From Jeongeupia chitinilytica (GTDB lineage Bacteria; Pseudomonadota; Gammaproteobacteria; Burkholderiales; Chitinibacteraceae), in contig NZ_BMYO01000004.1 in NCBI RefSeq assembly GCF_014652315.1, forward strand, positions 124,001 through 188,000: DNA of 64,000 nt, in the 5' to 3' direction. Under the pieces are notes generated by a model. It made no database searches and was not told the DNA's origin. It saw nothing but the letters and a program-made list of their open reading frames with translations. Within the stretch, counting starts at the first letter, position 1. Every line of letters starts with the position of its first letter. A program made the translations under genes and the position numbers. Of this stretch, positions 1 through 10,795 are shown piece by piece.

Positions 1-1553
1 CTGGGCACCTTCAGCGTCGAATCGAACTCGCGTACCTGCAGGACCGGCACCAGACTCTGCAGACTGACCTTGGCTTGTGCCGCCAGCAGCGCCACCGCCG
101 GATCGGCGACGTAACCGCTGATATTGGTGATCGTCGGCCGCACGTTGAGCGAAATCGTGTTGTCCTCGGCCACCTGCGGCGTCACCTGCATCACGAGACC
201 GACCGGCACGGTATTCAGCGTGCTGGTCAGATTGGTCACCGTCTGGCTGTCGTTCTGGTTGGTCTGCTGGGTGATGGTGAAGTAGACCTGCTCCTCGACC
301 ACCTTCATCAGCGCGGTCTGGTTGTTCAGCGCGATGATCTTCGGACTCGACAGCACGCGCGTCCGGCCGAACTGTTCGAGCATCTTCACGGTCATGTCGA
401 AACCGTGGTTCGGATTGCTGTACGACACGGCGGTAAACGGTGCCTGTGCCAGCGCCGTGCCGATGTTCTGCACGGCGAAGTTGACGCCATTGGTCGCGAC
501 CCGGCTCCAGTCGACACCGGCCTGATACTGGTTCGACAAGGCCACTTCGACGATGGTCGCCTCGATCAGCACCTGCCGCGACGCGCTGGCCTGCACCGCG
601 GCGAGCATCTCGGCGACACGCAACTGGTCCTTGTGCGAAGCCCGCACGGTGACCATGCCGGTTTCCGGGTGGACCATGACTTGGTTGGCTGCTGTCAGCG
701 GGCTGCCCACCGGTGCAACCGGTTGGGTGATTTTCGCCAGCAAGGCGGTCGTCTCGGCCTGCGCCTTGCCTGCCTGCGCAAGGTTTTTCTCGATCAGGGC
801 CAGCTGTTGCGCCAGCTGCGGCGTCGCCGCGGCACTCGTTGCAACCTGGGTGACCGTCTGCTGTGCCACGCCGGGCACCGCCGCCGCGCCGCCGTCGGCG
901 ATTCCCAGCAGGATTCTCAGATTGCCCTCCAGGCGGCGCCAGAACTGGTGGTCGGAAGCCATTTCGAGTTGCGTACTCGAGGTATTGCCACCGTCGCTGC
1001 CGCCCGACGACGTCAGCGTCGCACCGGTATTGCTGGTCGTGCTGTTGCCACCGACGCTCGTGACCGAATTGAGGATGTTGACCGCCGACTTCACGTTGCG
1101 CGACACGTTCATGTAGTCGATTGCATACGTTTTCAGATAGGGCGTGTCGGGCATGACGGCCAGAACGCCGTCAGCCAGCGTCCAGCGGATGTCGGCCTGG
1201 CGCGACACGCGATCCATGATCTGCGGCAGCGTCTGGTTGATTGCGTTCAGCGTGATCACACCGGCAACATCGGGATGCACGTCGACGTTGATCTTCGCGT
1301 CGCGCCCGAGTGCAAACAGCAGTTCGGCCAGCGGCAGCTTGTGCACGACCACGCTGTAGGTCTCGGTCTTTGGTACCGGCCTCGGCCTGGGTAAAGGCGG
1401 CAGCCCGCCGATCGTCGGCGGAATCGCGGCCACCGGCGTGCTCGCCGCGGCCGACAGATGGCGCGTCGGCGACATCGTCAGCCCGTTGCTGCCGGCACAG
1501 CCGAACAGGGCGACGACAAACGCAAACGGCCACAGCGTCCGCGCCTCAGCCAT
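1..1553 (-). CDS. mshL: MSHA-type pilus secretin MshL (3' end outside window)
   Basis: The frame runs from the ATG at 1553 to the window edge, giving about 517 residues without a stop, so the C-terminal part of the secretin pore is missing. The protein starts with a lipoprotein-like signal (hydrophobic WPFAFVVALFGC, lipobox Cys about residue 20). A Pro-rich stretch follows, then a secretin N-terminal region (AINQTLPQIMDRVSRQADI), a low-complexity Ser/Gly/Thr loop near residues 160-190, and the start of the conserved secretin domain (RQVLIEATIVEVALSNQYQA, then SSPKIIALNNQTALMKVVEE). Secretins of this type form the outer-membrane ring through which a mannose-sensitive hemagglutinin (type IVa) pilus passes. 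The start overlaps the end of mshM by 8 bp, so the two genes are probably translationally coupled. Other type II/IV secretins are possible, but the neighbouring ExeA-like ATPase favours MshL. Confidence 0.85.
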   Translation of the reverse strand, partial: MAEARTLWPFAFVVALFGCAGSNGLTMSPTRHLSAAASTPVAAIPPTIGGLPPLPRPRPVPKTETYSVVVHKLPLAELLFALGRDAKINVDVHPDVAGVITLNAINQTLPQIMDRVSRQADIRWTLADGVLAVMPDTPYLKTYAIDYMNVSRNVKSAVNILNSVTSVGGNSTTSNTGATLTSSGGSDGGNTSSTQLEMASDHQFWRRLEGNLRILLGIADGGAAAVPGVAQQTVTQVATSAAATPQLAQQLALIEKNLAQAGKAQAETTALLAKITQPVAPVGSPLTAANQVMVHPETGMVTVRASHKDQLRVAEMLAAVQASASRQVLIEATIVEVALSNQYQAGVDWSRVATNGVNFAVQNIGTALAQAPFTAVSYSNPNHGFDMTVKMLEQFGRTRVLSSPKIIALNNQTALMKVVEEQVYFTITQQTNQNDSQTVTNLTSTLNTVPVGLVMQVTPQVAEDNTISLNVRPTITNISGYVADPAVALLAAQAKVSLQSLVPVLQVREFDSTLKVP

Positions 1554-2415
1554 GCGCCCGCCAGAACGCGCTCAGTGCGCCGGCTAAACGGCGCGGCAGC
1601 CGCGCCGCGTGCCGGTAAGCGCAATCGGCCACGGCGGCGCGTGCATGCCGCGCAGTCACCGCATAGGCACCGTCGGCATAGGCCGCCAGCAGCGCCTTGT
1701 CGGCGAGGATGTTGGCACGTCGCGTCAGTCCGCTGGCGGCCGCGGCGATCTGCCGCAGTGCGGCAGGCGAGAACAGCTGCGCGCCCCGGTATCCGGCCGC
1801 GCGCAGACGGAATTCGACGTAGCTGGACAACTCGTCGCGATGCAGCGGCTGCAATGCGAATGAATGGGTGATCCGCTCCGAAAGCTGTCGCAGCGCGTAA
1901 CTTGCCAGTCGCCCATCAAGCTCGGGCTGACCGAACAGGACGATCTGCAGCAGCTTCTCGTGGCCGTGGTCGAGGTTGGACAGCAGCCGGATCGTCTCCA
2001 GGCTCACAACCGGCATCGCATGCGCCTCGTCGATCACGATGACGACCCGCCGGCCGCGGCCAAAACGCTCGATCAAAGACAGCTGCAATGACCGGATGCG
2101 GGCGCCGCCATGGCCTTGCTGGACGGGCAGTGCCAGCTCGGTCGCAATCGCGTCGAGAATCTCGTTGCGTTCGAGCAGCGGGTGGGGAATGAAGACCAGA
2201 TCGGCACCGCCGGCCAGCCGCTCCAGCAGCATCCGGCACAGCATGGTCTTGCCGCTGCCGACTTCGCCGACTACCTTGATCAGACCCTCGCCATGCAGCA
2301 CGGCGTATTCCAGCGCCACCAGCACTTCGCCACGCCGGCCGCCGCCGAAGAAAAACGCCGGATGCGGCGTGATCCGGAAGGGCGGTGCAGTGAGGCCGAA
2401 ATGCTGCAGGTACAT
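1546..2415 (-). CDS. mshM: MSHA biogenesis AAA ATPase MshM
   Basis: A 289-residue ExeA/GspA-family AAA ATPase. It begins with the family hallmark MYLQHFGLTAPPFRITPHP. Walker A is GEVGSGKT (50-57) and Walker B is VVIVIDEAH (about 124-132), followed by a sensor region (ETIRLLSNLDH). It lacks the C-terminal peptidoglycan-binding domain of ExeA, which fits MshM, a cytoplasmic ATPase thought to help place or assemble the MSHA secretin. It lies directly upstream of mshL on the same strand, with overlapping ends. The rest of the msh cluster would lie beyond the left edge. Confidence 0.85.
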   Translation of the reverse strand: MYLQHFGLTAPPFRITPHPAFFFGGGRRGEVLVALEYAVLHGEGLIKVVGEVGSGKTMLCRMLLERLAGGADLVFIPHPLLERNEILDAIATELALPVQQGHGGARIRSLQLSLIERFGRGRRVVIVIDEAHAMPVVSLETIRLLSNLDHGHEKLLQIVLFGQPELDGRLASYALRQLSERITHSFALQPLHRDELSSYVEFRLRAAGYRGAQLFSPAALRQIAAAASGLTRRANILADKALLAAYADGAYAVTARHARAAVADCAYRHAARLPRRLAGALSAFWRAHG

Positions 2416-2426
2416 GACGATTGGTA

Positions 2427-2463
2427 ATATTCACGAAATTATTGTCAGCCGTATGCTAGACAA
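2427..2463 (-). promoter_or_regulatory. possible promoter of mshM-mshL
   Basis: On the minus strand TTGTCT is followed after 16 bp by TAATTT, ending shortly before the mshM ATG at 2415. This is the most AT-rich patch between mshM and the divergent mla operon. The hexamers are imperfect and nothing else supports it. Confidence 0.3.
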
Positions 2464-2587
2464 GTGAAGAGATTTTGCGAAATTTCTTACACTGTACGTG
2501 TTGTTTCCGATGCCTTTGCCATGGCCCCGAGTGGGCCGTCCGTCGTACAATGGATGGACTTTGTACTCATCAGTCTAGTCAGCCACC

Positions 2588-3397
2588 TTGTCCCATTCCG
2601 CCCCCATGGTCGTCTTTGACGACGTCTCGTTTGCCTACGGCGAGCAGCCTGTGCTGCGCGACCTGTCGTTGCGCATCGACCGCGGCCAGGTCGTCGCCAT
2701 CATGGGCGGCTCGGGCTCCGGCAAGACCACGCTGCTCAAGCTGATCGGCGGCCAGCTTCGCGCCGGCTCGGGCCGCGTGCTGGTCGATGGCGATGACGTG
2801 ACGGTCATGAACGAAGCGCAGCTGTACGGCATGCGCCGCAAGCTCGGCATGCTGTTCCAGTTCGGCGCGCTGTTCACCGACCTCTCGGTGTACGACAACG
2901 TCGCGTTTCCGCTGCGCGAACGCGGCAGGCTGCCCGAATCGGTGGTACGGGATCTGGTCCTGATGAAGCTGCAGGCGGTCGGCCTGCGCGGCGCCGCGCA
3001 ACTGATGCCGGCCGAACTGTCCGGCGGCATGGCGCGGCGGGTGGCGCTGGCACGCGCCATCGCGCTCGATCCGGCCATCATGCTGTATGACGAACCGTTT
3101 ACGGGGCTGGACCCGATTTCGCTCGGCGTCACCGGCCAGCTGATCCGCGAACTCAACGATGCGCTCGGCGGTGCATCGATCGTCGTCACCCACGACGTTG
3201 CCGAGTCGCTGGCGATCGTCGATTACGTCTATTTCCTTGCCGACGGTGCAATGGTCGCGCAGGGCACGCCGGACGAAGTGCGGAACTCGACGCATCCCTT
3301 TGTCAGACAGTTCATCAACGGCGAGCCGGATGGCCCGGTTCCGTTCCATCGCGAAGCCGAGCCGTACGCGGCGGCGCTGAATCTGGAGCGGCCATGA
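2588..3397 (+). CDS. mlaF: Phospholipid ABC transporter ATP-binding protein MlaF
   Basis: ATPase of the MlaFEDB inner-membrane complex that moves phospholipids between inner membrane and the periplasmic carrier MlaC, keeping outer-membrane asymmetry. Of about 269 residues: Walker A GGSGSGKT (40-47), signature LSGGM (144-148), Walker B IMLYDEP (164-170) and H-loop VVTHD (His202). The call rests on the adjacent mlaE, mlaD, mlaC and mlaB genes. Start uncertain: a TTG at 2588 gives MSHSAPMVVFDD, while an ATG at 2606 gives MVVFDD; neither has a clear ribosome-binding site. The stop overlaps the mlaE ATG (ATGA). Confidence 0.93.
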   Translation: MSHSAPMVVFDDVSFAYGEQPVLRDLSLRIDRGQVVAIMGGSGSGKTTLLKLIGGQLRAGSGRVLVDGDDVTVMNEAQLYGMRRKLGMLFQFGALFTDLSVYDNVAFPLRERGRLPESVVRDLVLMKLQAVGLRGAAQLMPAELSGGMARRVALARAIALDPAIMLYDEPFTGLDPISLGVTGQLIRELNDALGGASIVVTHDVAESLAIVDYVYFLADGAMVAQGTPDEVRNSTHPFVRQFINGEPDGPVPFHREAEPYAAALNLERP

Positions 3398-4188
3398 CAA
3401 ATCCGGTCTCCCGCGCCCTGCAACGCCTCGGCGCGCCGGTCACCAACACGCTGATCAAGCTCGGCTTTGCCTGCCGCTTCCTCTGGTCGGTGCTGAAGGC
3501 ATCGCCTTTCGCGCTGCACAGGTTCTCGCTGACGATGCGCGAGATCTGGTTTGCCGGCGTACTGTCGGTCCTGATCATCGTCGTGTCGGGACTGTTCGTC
3601 GGCATGGTGCTGGCGCTGCAGGGCTACGAAACGCTGGTGCGCTTCGGCGCATCGAGTTCGCTCGGCGTGCTGGTCGCCCTGTCGCTGGTGCGCGAGCTCG
3701 GTCCGGTCATCGGCGCGCTGCTGTTTGCCAGCCGTGCCGGCAGCGCGATCACCGCCGAAATCGGCCTGATGAAGGCGACCGAGCAACTGTCGGCAATGGA
3801 AATGATGGCGGTCAACCCGATCGCACGCGTGGTCGCGCCGAAGTTCTGGGGCGGCGTGATTTCGATGCCCTTGCTGGCCGCGCTGTTCAGCGCGATGGGG
3901 ATTTTCGGCGGCTATCTGGTCGGCGTGCAGCTGCTCGGACTCGATGCCGGCAGCTTCTGGAGCCAGATGCAGAGCGCCGTCGACTTCCGCCTCGACGTGA
4001 TCAACGGCGTGATCAAGAGCGTGTGCTTCGGCATCGCGGTCAGCCTGATCGCCGTGTTCGAAGGCTACGATGCGCCGCCGACCGCCGAAGGCGTCTCCGG
4101 CGCGACGACGCGTACCGTGGTCACCAGTGCGCTGGTGATCCTCGGCCTCGACGTGCTGCTGACGGCGTTCATGTTCCGCGGCATTTGA
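3394..4188 (+). CDS. mlaE: Phospholipid ABC transporter permease MlaE
   Basis: A 264-residue MlaE/YrbE permease with several hydrophobic helices (for example VLSVLIIVVSGLFVGMVLAL). It carries the family-typical cytoplasmic segment LVRELGPVIGALLFASRAGS AITAEIG, the permease-ATPase coupling region. It forms the membrane core of the Mla complex with MlaF, MlaB and the MlaD hexamer. The start overlaps the mlaF stop by four bases, and mlaD follows after about 50 bp. Confidence 0.95.
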   Translation: MTNPVSRALQRLGAPVTNTLIKLGFACRFLWSVLKASPFALHRFSLTMREIWFAGVLSVLIIVVSGLFVGMVLALQGYETLVRFGASSSLGVLVALSLVRELGPVIGALLFASRAGSAITAEIGLMKATEQLSAMEMMAVNPIARVVAPKFWGGVISMPLLAALFSAMGIFGGYLVGVQLLGLDAGSFWSQMQSAVDFRLDVINGVIKSVCFGIAVSLIAVFEGYDAPPTAEGVSGATTRTVVTSALVILGLDVLLTAFMFRGI

Positions 4189-4240
4189 CAGTACCGGACG
4201 GGTAAGCAGAATTGACAAATAGATACTTGAGATTTCAGCA

Positions 4241-4720
4241 ATGAAACGGACAATGATCGACTTCTGGGTCGGCCTCTTCATCGCCCTCGGCATCGTCGCA
4301 CTGTTGTTTCTGGCCCTGAAGGTCAGCAGCCAGAGCAGCCTGCCGGCATCGAGTTCGTATACGGTGACCGCCAATTTCGAGAACATCGGCGGCCTCAAGG
4401 TACGCGCACCGGTCAAGAGCGCCGGCGTCGTCGTCGGCAGGGTGGCCGGGATTTCGCTCGATCCGCAGCGTTACGTCGCCAGCGTGACGATGAAGCTCGA
4501 CGACCGCTACCGCTTCAGTCGCGATACCAGCGCCGAGATCCTCACGTCCGGCCTGCTCGGCGAGCAGTACATCGGCCTCGAGCCGGGTGCCGACGACAAG
4601 ATGCTCAAGGACGGCGACCGGATCACGATCACCTCGTCGGCCATCGTGCTGGAACAATTGATCAGCCGCTTCCTGTTCTCCAAGGCAGAAGAAGGCGGCA
4701 CCGCGCATACGGAGAAATGA
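4241..4720 (+). CDS. mlaD: MCE-domain phospholipid-binding protein MlaD
   Basis: 159 residues: one N-terminal membrane helix (FWVGLFIALGIVALLFLALKV) followed by a single MCE domain (YTVTANFENIGGLKVRAPVK; later GLLGEQYIGLEPG). MlaD hexamers form the periplasmic ring through which lipid passes between MlaE and MlaC. Length is close to that of short proteobacterial MlaD proteins. Three bases separate it from mlaC. Confidence 0.94.
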   Translation: MKRTMIDFWVGLFIALGIVALLFLALKVSSQSSLPASSSYTVTANFENIGGLKVRAPVKSAGVVVGRVAGISLDPQRYVASVTMKLDDRYRFSRDTSAEILTSGLLGEQYIGLEPGADDKMLKDGDRITITSSAIVLEQLISRFLFSKAEEGGTAHTEK

Positions 4721-4723
4721 ACA

Positions 4724-5329
4724 ATGAAAAAATGGATTGCCTCGCTCGTCATCGCCCTGCTGCCGGTTTTAGCGCTGGCCGCGGCCGAACCCGAACAGAT
4801 TGTCCGTGGCGTCAGCAACGACGTCCTCGCCATCCTGAAGCAGAACGACAAGGACCCGGTCAAGGTCCGCGAACAGGTCGATGCGCGCGTCTCGCCGCTG
4901 GCCGACTATCCGCGGATGACGTCGCTTGCCGTCGGCAAGTACTGGCGCCAGGCCACACCGGAGCAGCAACAGGCACTGGCGAAAGAGTTCCGGACCATGC
5001 TGGTCCGCACCTACATGTCGGCGCTGACGATCTACAAGAACGCCGAAGTCGACGTGAAGGGCACCCGCCCCGGGGCCGATTCGGGCGAACAGACCGTGCG
5101 GACCGAAGTCTCCATTCCGGGCCAGAAACCGATTCCGCTCGACTTCTATTTCGAGAAGGTCGGCAACAACTGGAAGGTGTTCGACATCGCCGTCGACGGC
5201 ATCAGCTTTACCGTCAACAACCGCAACCAGTTCGGCACGGTCATCCGCAAGGATGGCATCGACGGTCTGATCAAGACGCTGTCCGACCGCAACGCCAAAC
5301 TCGCCGGCAACGGCAAGCAAGGTGGCTGA
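4724..5329 (+). CDS. mlaC: Periplasmic phospholipid carrier MlaC
   Basis: A 201-residue Tol_Tol_Ttg2/MlaC-family protein with a clear Sec signal peptide (MKKWIASLVIALLPVLALAA, cleavage about residue 20). The mature part has family sequences such as YPRMTSLAVGKYWRQATPEQ and FYFEKVGNNWKVFDIAVDGI. MlaC ferries phospholipid between MlaA at the outer membrane and MlaFEDB. The stop overlaps the mlaB GTG start by 8 bp. Confidence 0.95.
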   Translation: MKKWIASLVIALLPVLALAAAEPEQIVRGVSNDVLAILKQNDKDPVKVREQVDARVSPLADYPRMTSLAVGKYWRQATPEQQQALAKEFRTMLVRTYMSALTIYKNAEVDVKGTRPGADSGEQTVRTEVSIPGQKPIPLDFYFEKVGNNWKVFDIAVDGISFTVNNRNQFGTVIRKDGIDGLIKTLSDRNAKLAGNGKQGG

Positions 5330-5597
5330 GGCCGCGCGCATCGCGCCCACCGGCGCGCTGACGCTGGCCAACGCCGCAGAACGGCTGAAGCTGGATGGCT
5401 GGCCGGCAGCCGGCGGCAGCCTCGCCGTCGATCTCGCGGGCATCGGCGAGGTCGATTCGGCCGGGGTTTCGGTGCTGCTGCACTGGCTGCGCGAAGCGCA
5501 ACGGCGTCAGGTGACGCTACACTTCGTCCACGTGCCGACCGCCCTTCAGCAACTGGCACGGCTGTACGGCGTGGCCGACTGGCTGCGCGAGCAATGA
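5322..5597 (+). CDS. mlaB: STAS-domain protein MlaB
   Basis: A 91-residue STAS domain protein starting at a GTG inside the 3' end of mlaC. The hallmark STAS loop reads VDSAGVSVLLHWL (about residues 46-58). MlaB binds MlaF and is needed for assembly and activity of the transporter. Place in the operon, length and motif agree. Confidence 0.88.
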   Translation: MAEAARIAPTGALTLANAAERLKLDGWPAAGGSLAVDLAGIGEVDSAGVSVLLHWLREAQRRQVTLHFVHVPTALQQLARLYGVADWLREQ

Positions 5598-5709
5598 ACC
5601 CGACCGGTCGCCGTGGCGGCCGGCAATCTTTTCATCGCCTGCCCGCGATCGGTAGCGCGGCCGTCTCCGGCCCGCGGCGATCCGGGGCAGACCTGCACTA
5701 CGCTGAATC

Positions 5710-6536
5710 ATGACCCATTCAATCCCGACCTCCCTGCGGCTCTGTGGCCTTGCGCTGTTGCTCGCCGGCTGTGCGACGCCGCAAAACAACTACGACCCGA
5801 TCGAACCGGTCAATCGTGGCGTATTCACGTTCAACCGTGCCATCGACCGCACCGTGCTGCGCCCGGTCGCACAAACGTATGCCGATTACGTCCCCGGTCC
5901 GGTCAAAGGCGGTACGTCCAACTTCTTCTCCAACGTCGACGACCTGTTCGGCTCGGTCGCGGCGCTGTTCCAGGGCAAGTTCAAGGAGGCCGGCACCAGT
6001 GCCGGGCGTGTCGTGGTCAACACCACCTTCGGCATGTTCGGTCTGTTCGACTGGGGCACCCGGATGGGGCTGGACAAGGGCAACGCCGACTTCGGCCAGA
6101 CTCTCGGCCACTGGGGCGTCGGTTCCGGTCCCTACCTGATGGTGCCGTTCTTCGGCCCGCTGACCCTGCGCGACACGGCCGACCCGCTAGTACGACTGAC
6201 CTGGGGCCCGATCGACTACATCGATCCGCTGGCCGGCCAGATCGCCTACTACGGCGTGTACGTCGTCGACGCACGCAGCCGGCTGCTGCCGCTCGACGCA
6301 ATGCTCGACAGCCAGATCGACCCGTACGCCTACATGCGTGACGCCTACCTGCAGGCGCGCTGGAACAAGGTCTACGACGGCCAGCCGCCGCACCAGCTGC
6401 AACTGGGCGAGGGTGACGATGAGGACGCCGCACCGGACGCCTCCGGCGTGGCGGCCGAAGCCGCAGACCATGCGCCCGGGTCCTCCGTGCCGGCAGCGGC
6501 TTCCGTCCCCGCGTCGACACCCGACGCCAGCACGCC

Positions 6537-6540
<4 letters not shown>
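5710..6540 (+). CDS. mlaA: Outer-membrane lipoprotein MlaA (VacJ family)
   Basis: 276 residues with a lipoprotein signal (LCGLALLLAGC, lipidated Cys about residue 21). The VacJ core follows (YDPIEPVNRGVFTFNRAIDR; later FGPLTLRDTADP), then a low-complexity Ala/Pro/Ser tail from about residue 235. MlaA works with MlaC to remove phospholipids from the outer leaflet. About 110 bp separates it from mlaB, with no terminator seen. The last four bases overlap the ATG of the next ABC ATPase. Confidence 0.93.
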
Positions 6541-7426
<886 letters not shown>

Positions 7427-7430
<4 letters not shown>

Positions 7431-7861
7431 CCTCACCGACGATCCGCCCGGCGCAACTGGGCGATGCGCCCATCCTCGCGCGGCTGATGACGGCACTCGG
7501 TTACCCGAGCACCGATTGCGAAATGCAGACCCGCCTCGGCCAGCTGAACAAGGCCGGCGGTTACGGCGCACTGGTCGCCGAGATCGATGGCGACGTGGTC
7601 GGACTGATCGGGCTGGCGCTCGGACTCTCGCTCGACCAGGACGGCGCGCATGCGCGCATCATCGCCCTTGTCGTTGCCGAGCACTGTCGCGGTGCCGGCG
7701 TCGGCCAGGCGCTGCTGACCGCCGGTGAAGCCTGGGCGCGCGAACACGGTGCCGACCGGCTGATCGTCAACAGCGCGCACCAACGCGAACACGCACACCA
7801 TTTCTACGAAACGCAGGGCTACCGCGATACCGGCCTGCGCTTCGTCAAGACGCTGGGCTGA
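7427..7861 (+). CDS. GNAT-family N-acetyltransferase
   Basis: 144 residues forming one GNAT fold. The acetyl-CoA-binding segment is ALVVAEHCRGAGVGQALLTA (V-x-x-x-x-R-G-x-G-x-G/A pattern, about residues 82-101), and the C-terminal strand reads FYETQGYRDTGLRFVKTL. The acceptor cannot be told from sequence. It sits between the ATPase and permease genes of one exporter, overlapping the ATPase stop by four bases, so it is cotranscribed with them. Confidence 0.85.
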
Positions 7862-7885
7862 GCCCGCCAAAGCTGGACTGATCCG

Positions 7886-8641
7886 ATGCAAGGTTTTTCG
7901 ACGCTGTTCTACAAGGAGCTGCTGCGCTTCTGGAAGGTTTCGTTCCAGACGGTCGCCGCACCGGTGCTCACCGCCCTGCTCTACCTGCTGATCTTCGCCC
8001 ATGTGCTCGACGCCCACGTCCAGCCCTATCCGGGCGTGCGCTACACGGCCTTCCTGATTCCCGGGCTGGCGATGATGGCGATGCTGCAGAACGCCTTCTC
8101 CAACACCAGCTCGAGCCTGATCCAGTCCAAGATCACCGGCAATCTGGTGTTCATCCTGCTGCCGCCGCTCAGCCATTTCGAGTTCTTCGCCGCCTATGTG
8201 CTTGCCGCCATCGTGCGCGGCGTCGTGGTCGGTGCCGGCGTGCTGCTGGTGACGCTGCTGTTCGCCGTACCGCCGATGGCCAACCCGCTGTGGGTCATCG
8301 TGTTTGCGCTGCTCGGCAGCGCACTGATGGCCGTACTCGGCCTGGTCGCCGGCATCTGGGCCGAGAAGTTCGACCAGCTTGCGGCGTTCCAGAACTTCCT
8401 GATCATGCCGCTGACCTTCCTGTCGGGCGTGTTCTACTCGATCCACTCGCTGCCGCCCTTCTGGTACGGCGTGTCGCAGTGGAACCCGGTGTTCTATGCG
8501 ATCGACGGATTCCGCCACGGCTTCTTCGGCGTCTCCGACGTTTCGCCATGGCAAAGCCTTGCGGTCGTCGGCGTGGCGCTGATTGCGCTGTCGCTCTGGG
8601 CCTACTCGCTGATAAAATCGGGCTACAAAATCAGGCACTAA
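7886..8641 (+). CDS. ABC-2 type exporter permease (YadH-like)
   Basis: 251-residue ABC-2 membrane protein with about six helices (for example AAPVLTALLYLLIFAHVL and VIVFALLGSALMAVLGLVAG). The C-terminal signature FLSGVFYSIHSLPPFWYGVS QWNPVFYAIDGFR is typical of the NodJ/YadH permease group. It pairs with the ATPase at 6537-7430. Substrate unknown. Confidence 0.9.
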   Translation: MQGFSTLFYKELLRFWKVSFQTVAAPVLTALLYLLIFAHVLDAHVQPYPGVRYTAFLIPGLAMMAMLQNAFSNTSSSLIQSKITGNLVFILLPPLSHFEFFAAYVLAAIVRGVVVGAGVLLVTLLFAVPPMANPLWVIVFALLGSALMAVLGLVAGIWAEKFDQLAAFQNFLIMPLTFLSGVFYSIHSLPPFWYGVSQWNPVFYAIDGFRHGFFGVSDVSPWQSLAVVGVALIALSLWAYSLIKSGYKIRH

Positions 8642-8648
8642 GCCCACC

Positions 8649-8888
8649 ATGACACCCGAATTCGTTCAGCAACTGATCACCGACCGCCTCGCCGCCACCC
8701 ACGTTCACGTCAACGGCGACGGCCACCATTTCTACGCGCGCATCGTCAGCCCGCGTTTCGAGGGCCTCGGCCTGCTGGCCCGGCACCGCCTCGTCAAGGA
8801 CGCACTGAAGGACGTGATCGACTCGGGCGAACTGCACGCGCTGTCGCTGGAAAAGACCGCCACCCCGGCCGAATGGGCCGCACAGTGA
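8649..8888 (+). CDS. BolA-family protein (IbaG type)
   Basis: 79-residue BolA-like protein with the class motif DGHHFYARIVSPRFEGLGLL ARHRLVKDAL. These proteins bind monothiol glutaredoxins and Fe-S clusters. Location next to murA and after an ABC/Mla block is where IbaG (YrbA) is found in gamma- and betaproteobacteria. The stop overlaps the following GTG start by four bases. Confidence 0.9.
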   Translation: MTPEFVQQLITDRLAATHVHVNGDGHHFYARIVSPRFEGLGLLARHRLVKDALKDVIDSGELHALSLEKTATPAEWAAQ

Positions 8889-9064
8889 ACGATCCGCAAG
8901 ACCGCTTCTCGCTCGATACCATCGACCGCGAACGCGCCAAGCTTGATGCCGCCATCAAGGCCGCCCACGAAGCCGGCAAGCAGCCCAGCGGCCTGGCCGG
9001 GCTGACCAACCTGCCGTGGCTCATCGCCGCGGTCGCACTGATCTACTGGTACTTCTTCCACTAG
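8885..9064 (+). CDS. Small membrane protein of unknown function
   Basis: A 59-residue protein read from a GTG that overlaps the bolA stop (GTGA). The first 38 residues are charged and predicted helical (DTIDRERAKLDAAIKAAHEA); residues about 44-58 form one membrane helix (LPWLIAAVALIYWYFF). No family recognised. An in-frame ATG at 8873 would add four residues, but the GTG gives the normal coupled overlap. Position between bolA and murA suggests it is expressed with them. Confidence 0.65.
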   Translation: MNDPQDRFSLDTIDRERAKLDAAIKAAHEAGKQPSGLAGLTNLPWLIAAVALIYWYFFH

Positions 9065-9119
9065 ATCGGCCCCAATCAATCCACCGGTGCAGCCGCGCCG
9101 GCCCTGCTGTAGATACACC

Positions 9120-10370
<1,251 letters not shown>

Positions 10371-10383
10371 ACCGGACGACCGC

Positions 10384-10788
10384 ATGCTGACGCTCAACCC
10401 CAAACCCCGTGGTGACGACGACGACGGCAAGCAGCGCCCGCCGCAGCCGGTCGAAAAAGGCTTTGCCGCGCTGGCGCATCTGGCCGGGCTGTTCTGGATT
10501 CCCTATCTGCCGATGCCCATCCTCGCGCTGGTGATCCCTTTCCTGATCCTGCAGTTCGCGCGCGTCCACTCCCAGTTCGTCGAACAGCACGCGGTGCAGG
10601 CGGTGAACTTCCAGCTGCTGATGGGCAGCCTCTACCTGTTCGCGATGGTGGCCGGCTTCGCGCTGCAATCGATGTTCCTGATCTGGTGGGTTGCCATCGG
10701 CTCGACGATCTTTTCGATGTGGGAAGGCGCCAAGGCCATCAACGGCTGGCAGTCCAAATACCCGCTGACCATTAAACTCTTCAAGTGA
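10384..10788 (+). CDS. DUF4870-like small membrane protein
   Basis: 134 residues: an acidic/basic N-terminus (GDDDDGKQRPPQP), then hydrophobic helices (LAHLAGLFWIPYLPMPILAL VIPFLILQF and LMGSLYLFAMVAGFALQSMF). The motif FVEQHAVQAVNFQ between helices is characteristic of DUF4870/Tic20-like membrane proteins. Function unknown. It sits 13 bp after murA and 7 bp before hisG. The start is the ATG at 10384, just after the murA stop. Confidence 0.75.
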   Translation: MLTLNPKPRGDDDDGKQRPPQPVEKGFAALAHLAGLFWIPYLPMPILALVIPFLILQFARVHSQFVEQHAVQAVNFQLLMGSLYLFAMVAGFALQSMFLIWWVAIGSTIFSMWEGAKAINGWQSKYPLTIKLFK

Positions 10789-10795
10789 GCCTGCG

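Noticed and set aside
2517..2551. Promoter for mlaF from TTGCCA and TACAAT
   Set aside because: The spacer is 23 bp, too long for a standard sigma-70 promoter.
9087..9119. Upstream start for murA
   Set aside because: Would add 11 residues (MQPRRPCCRYT) unlike any MurA; the ATG at 9120 matches the family start.
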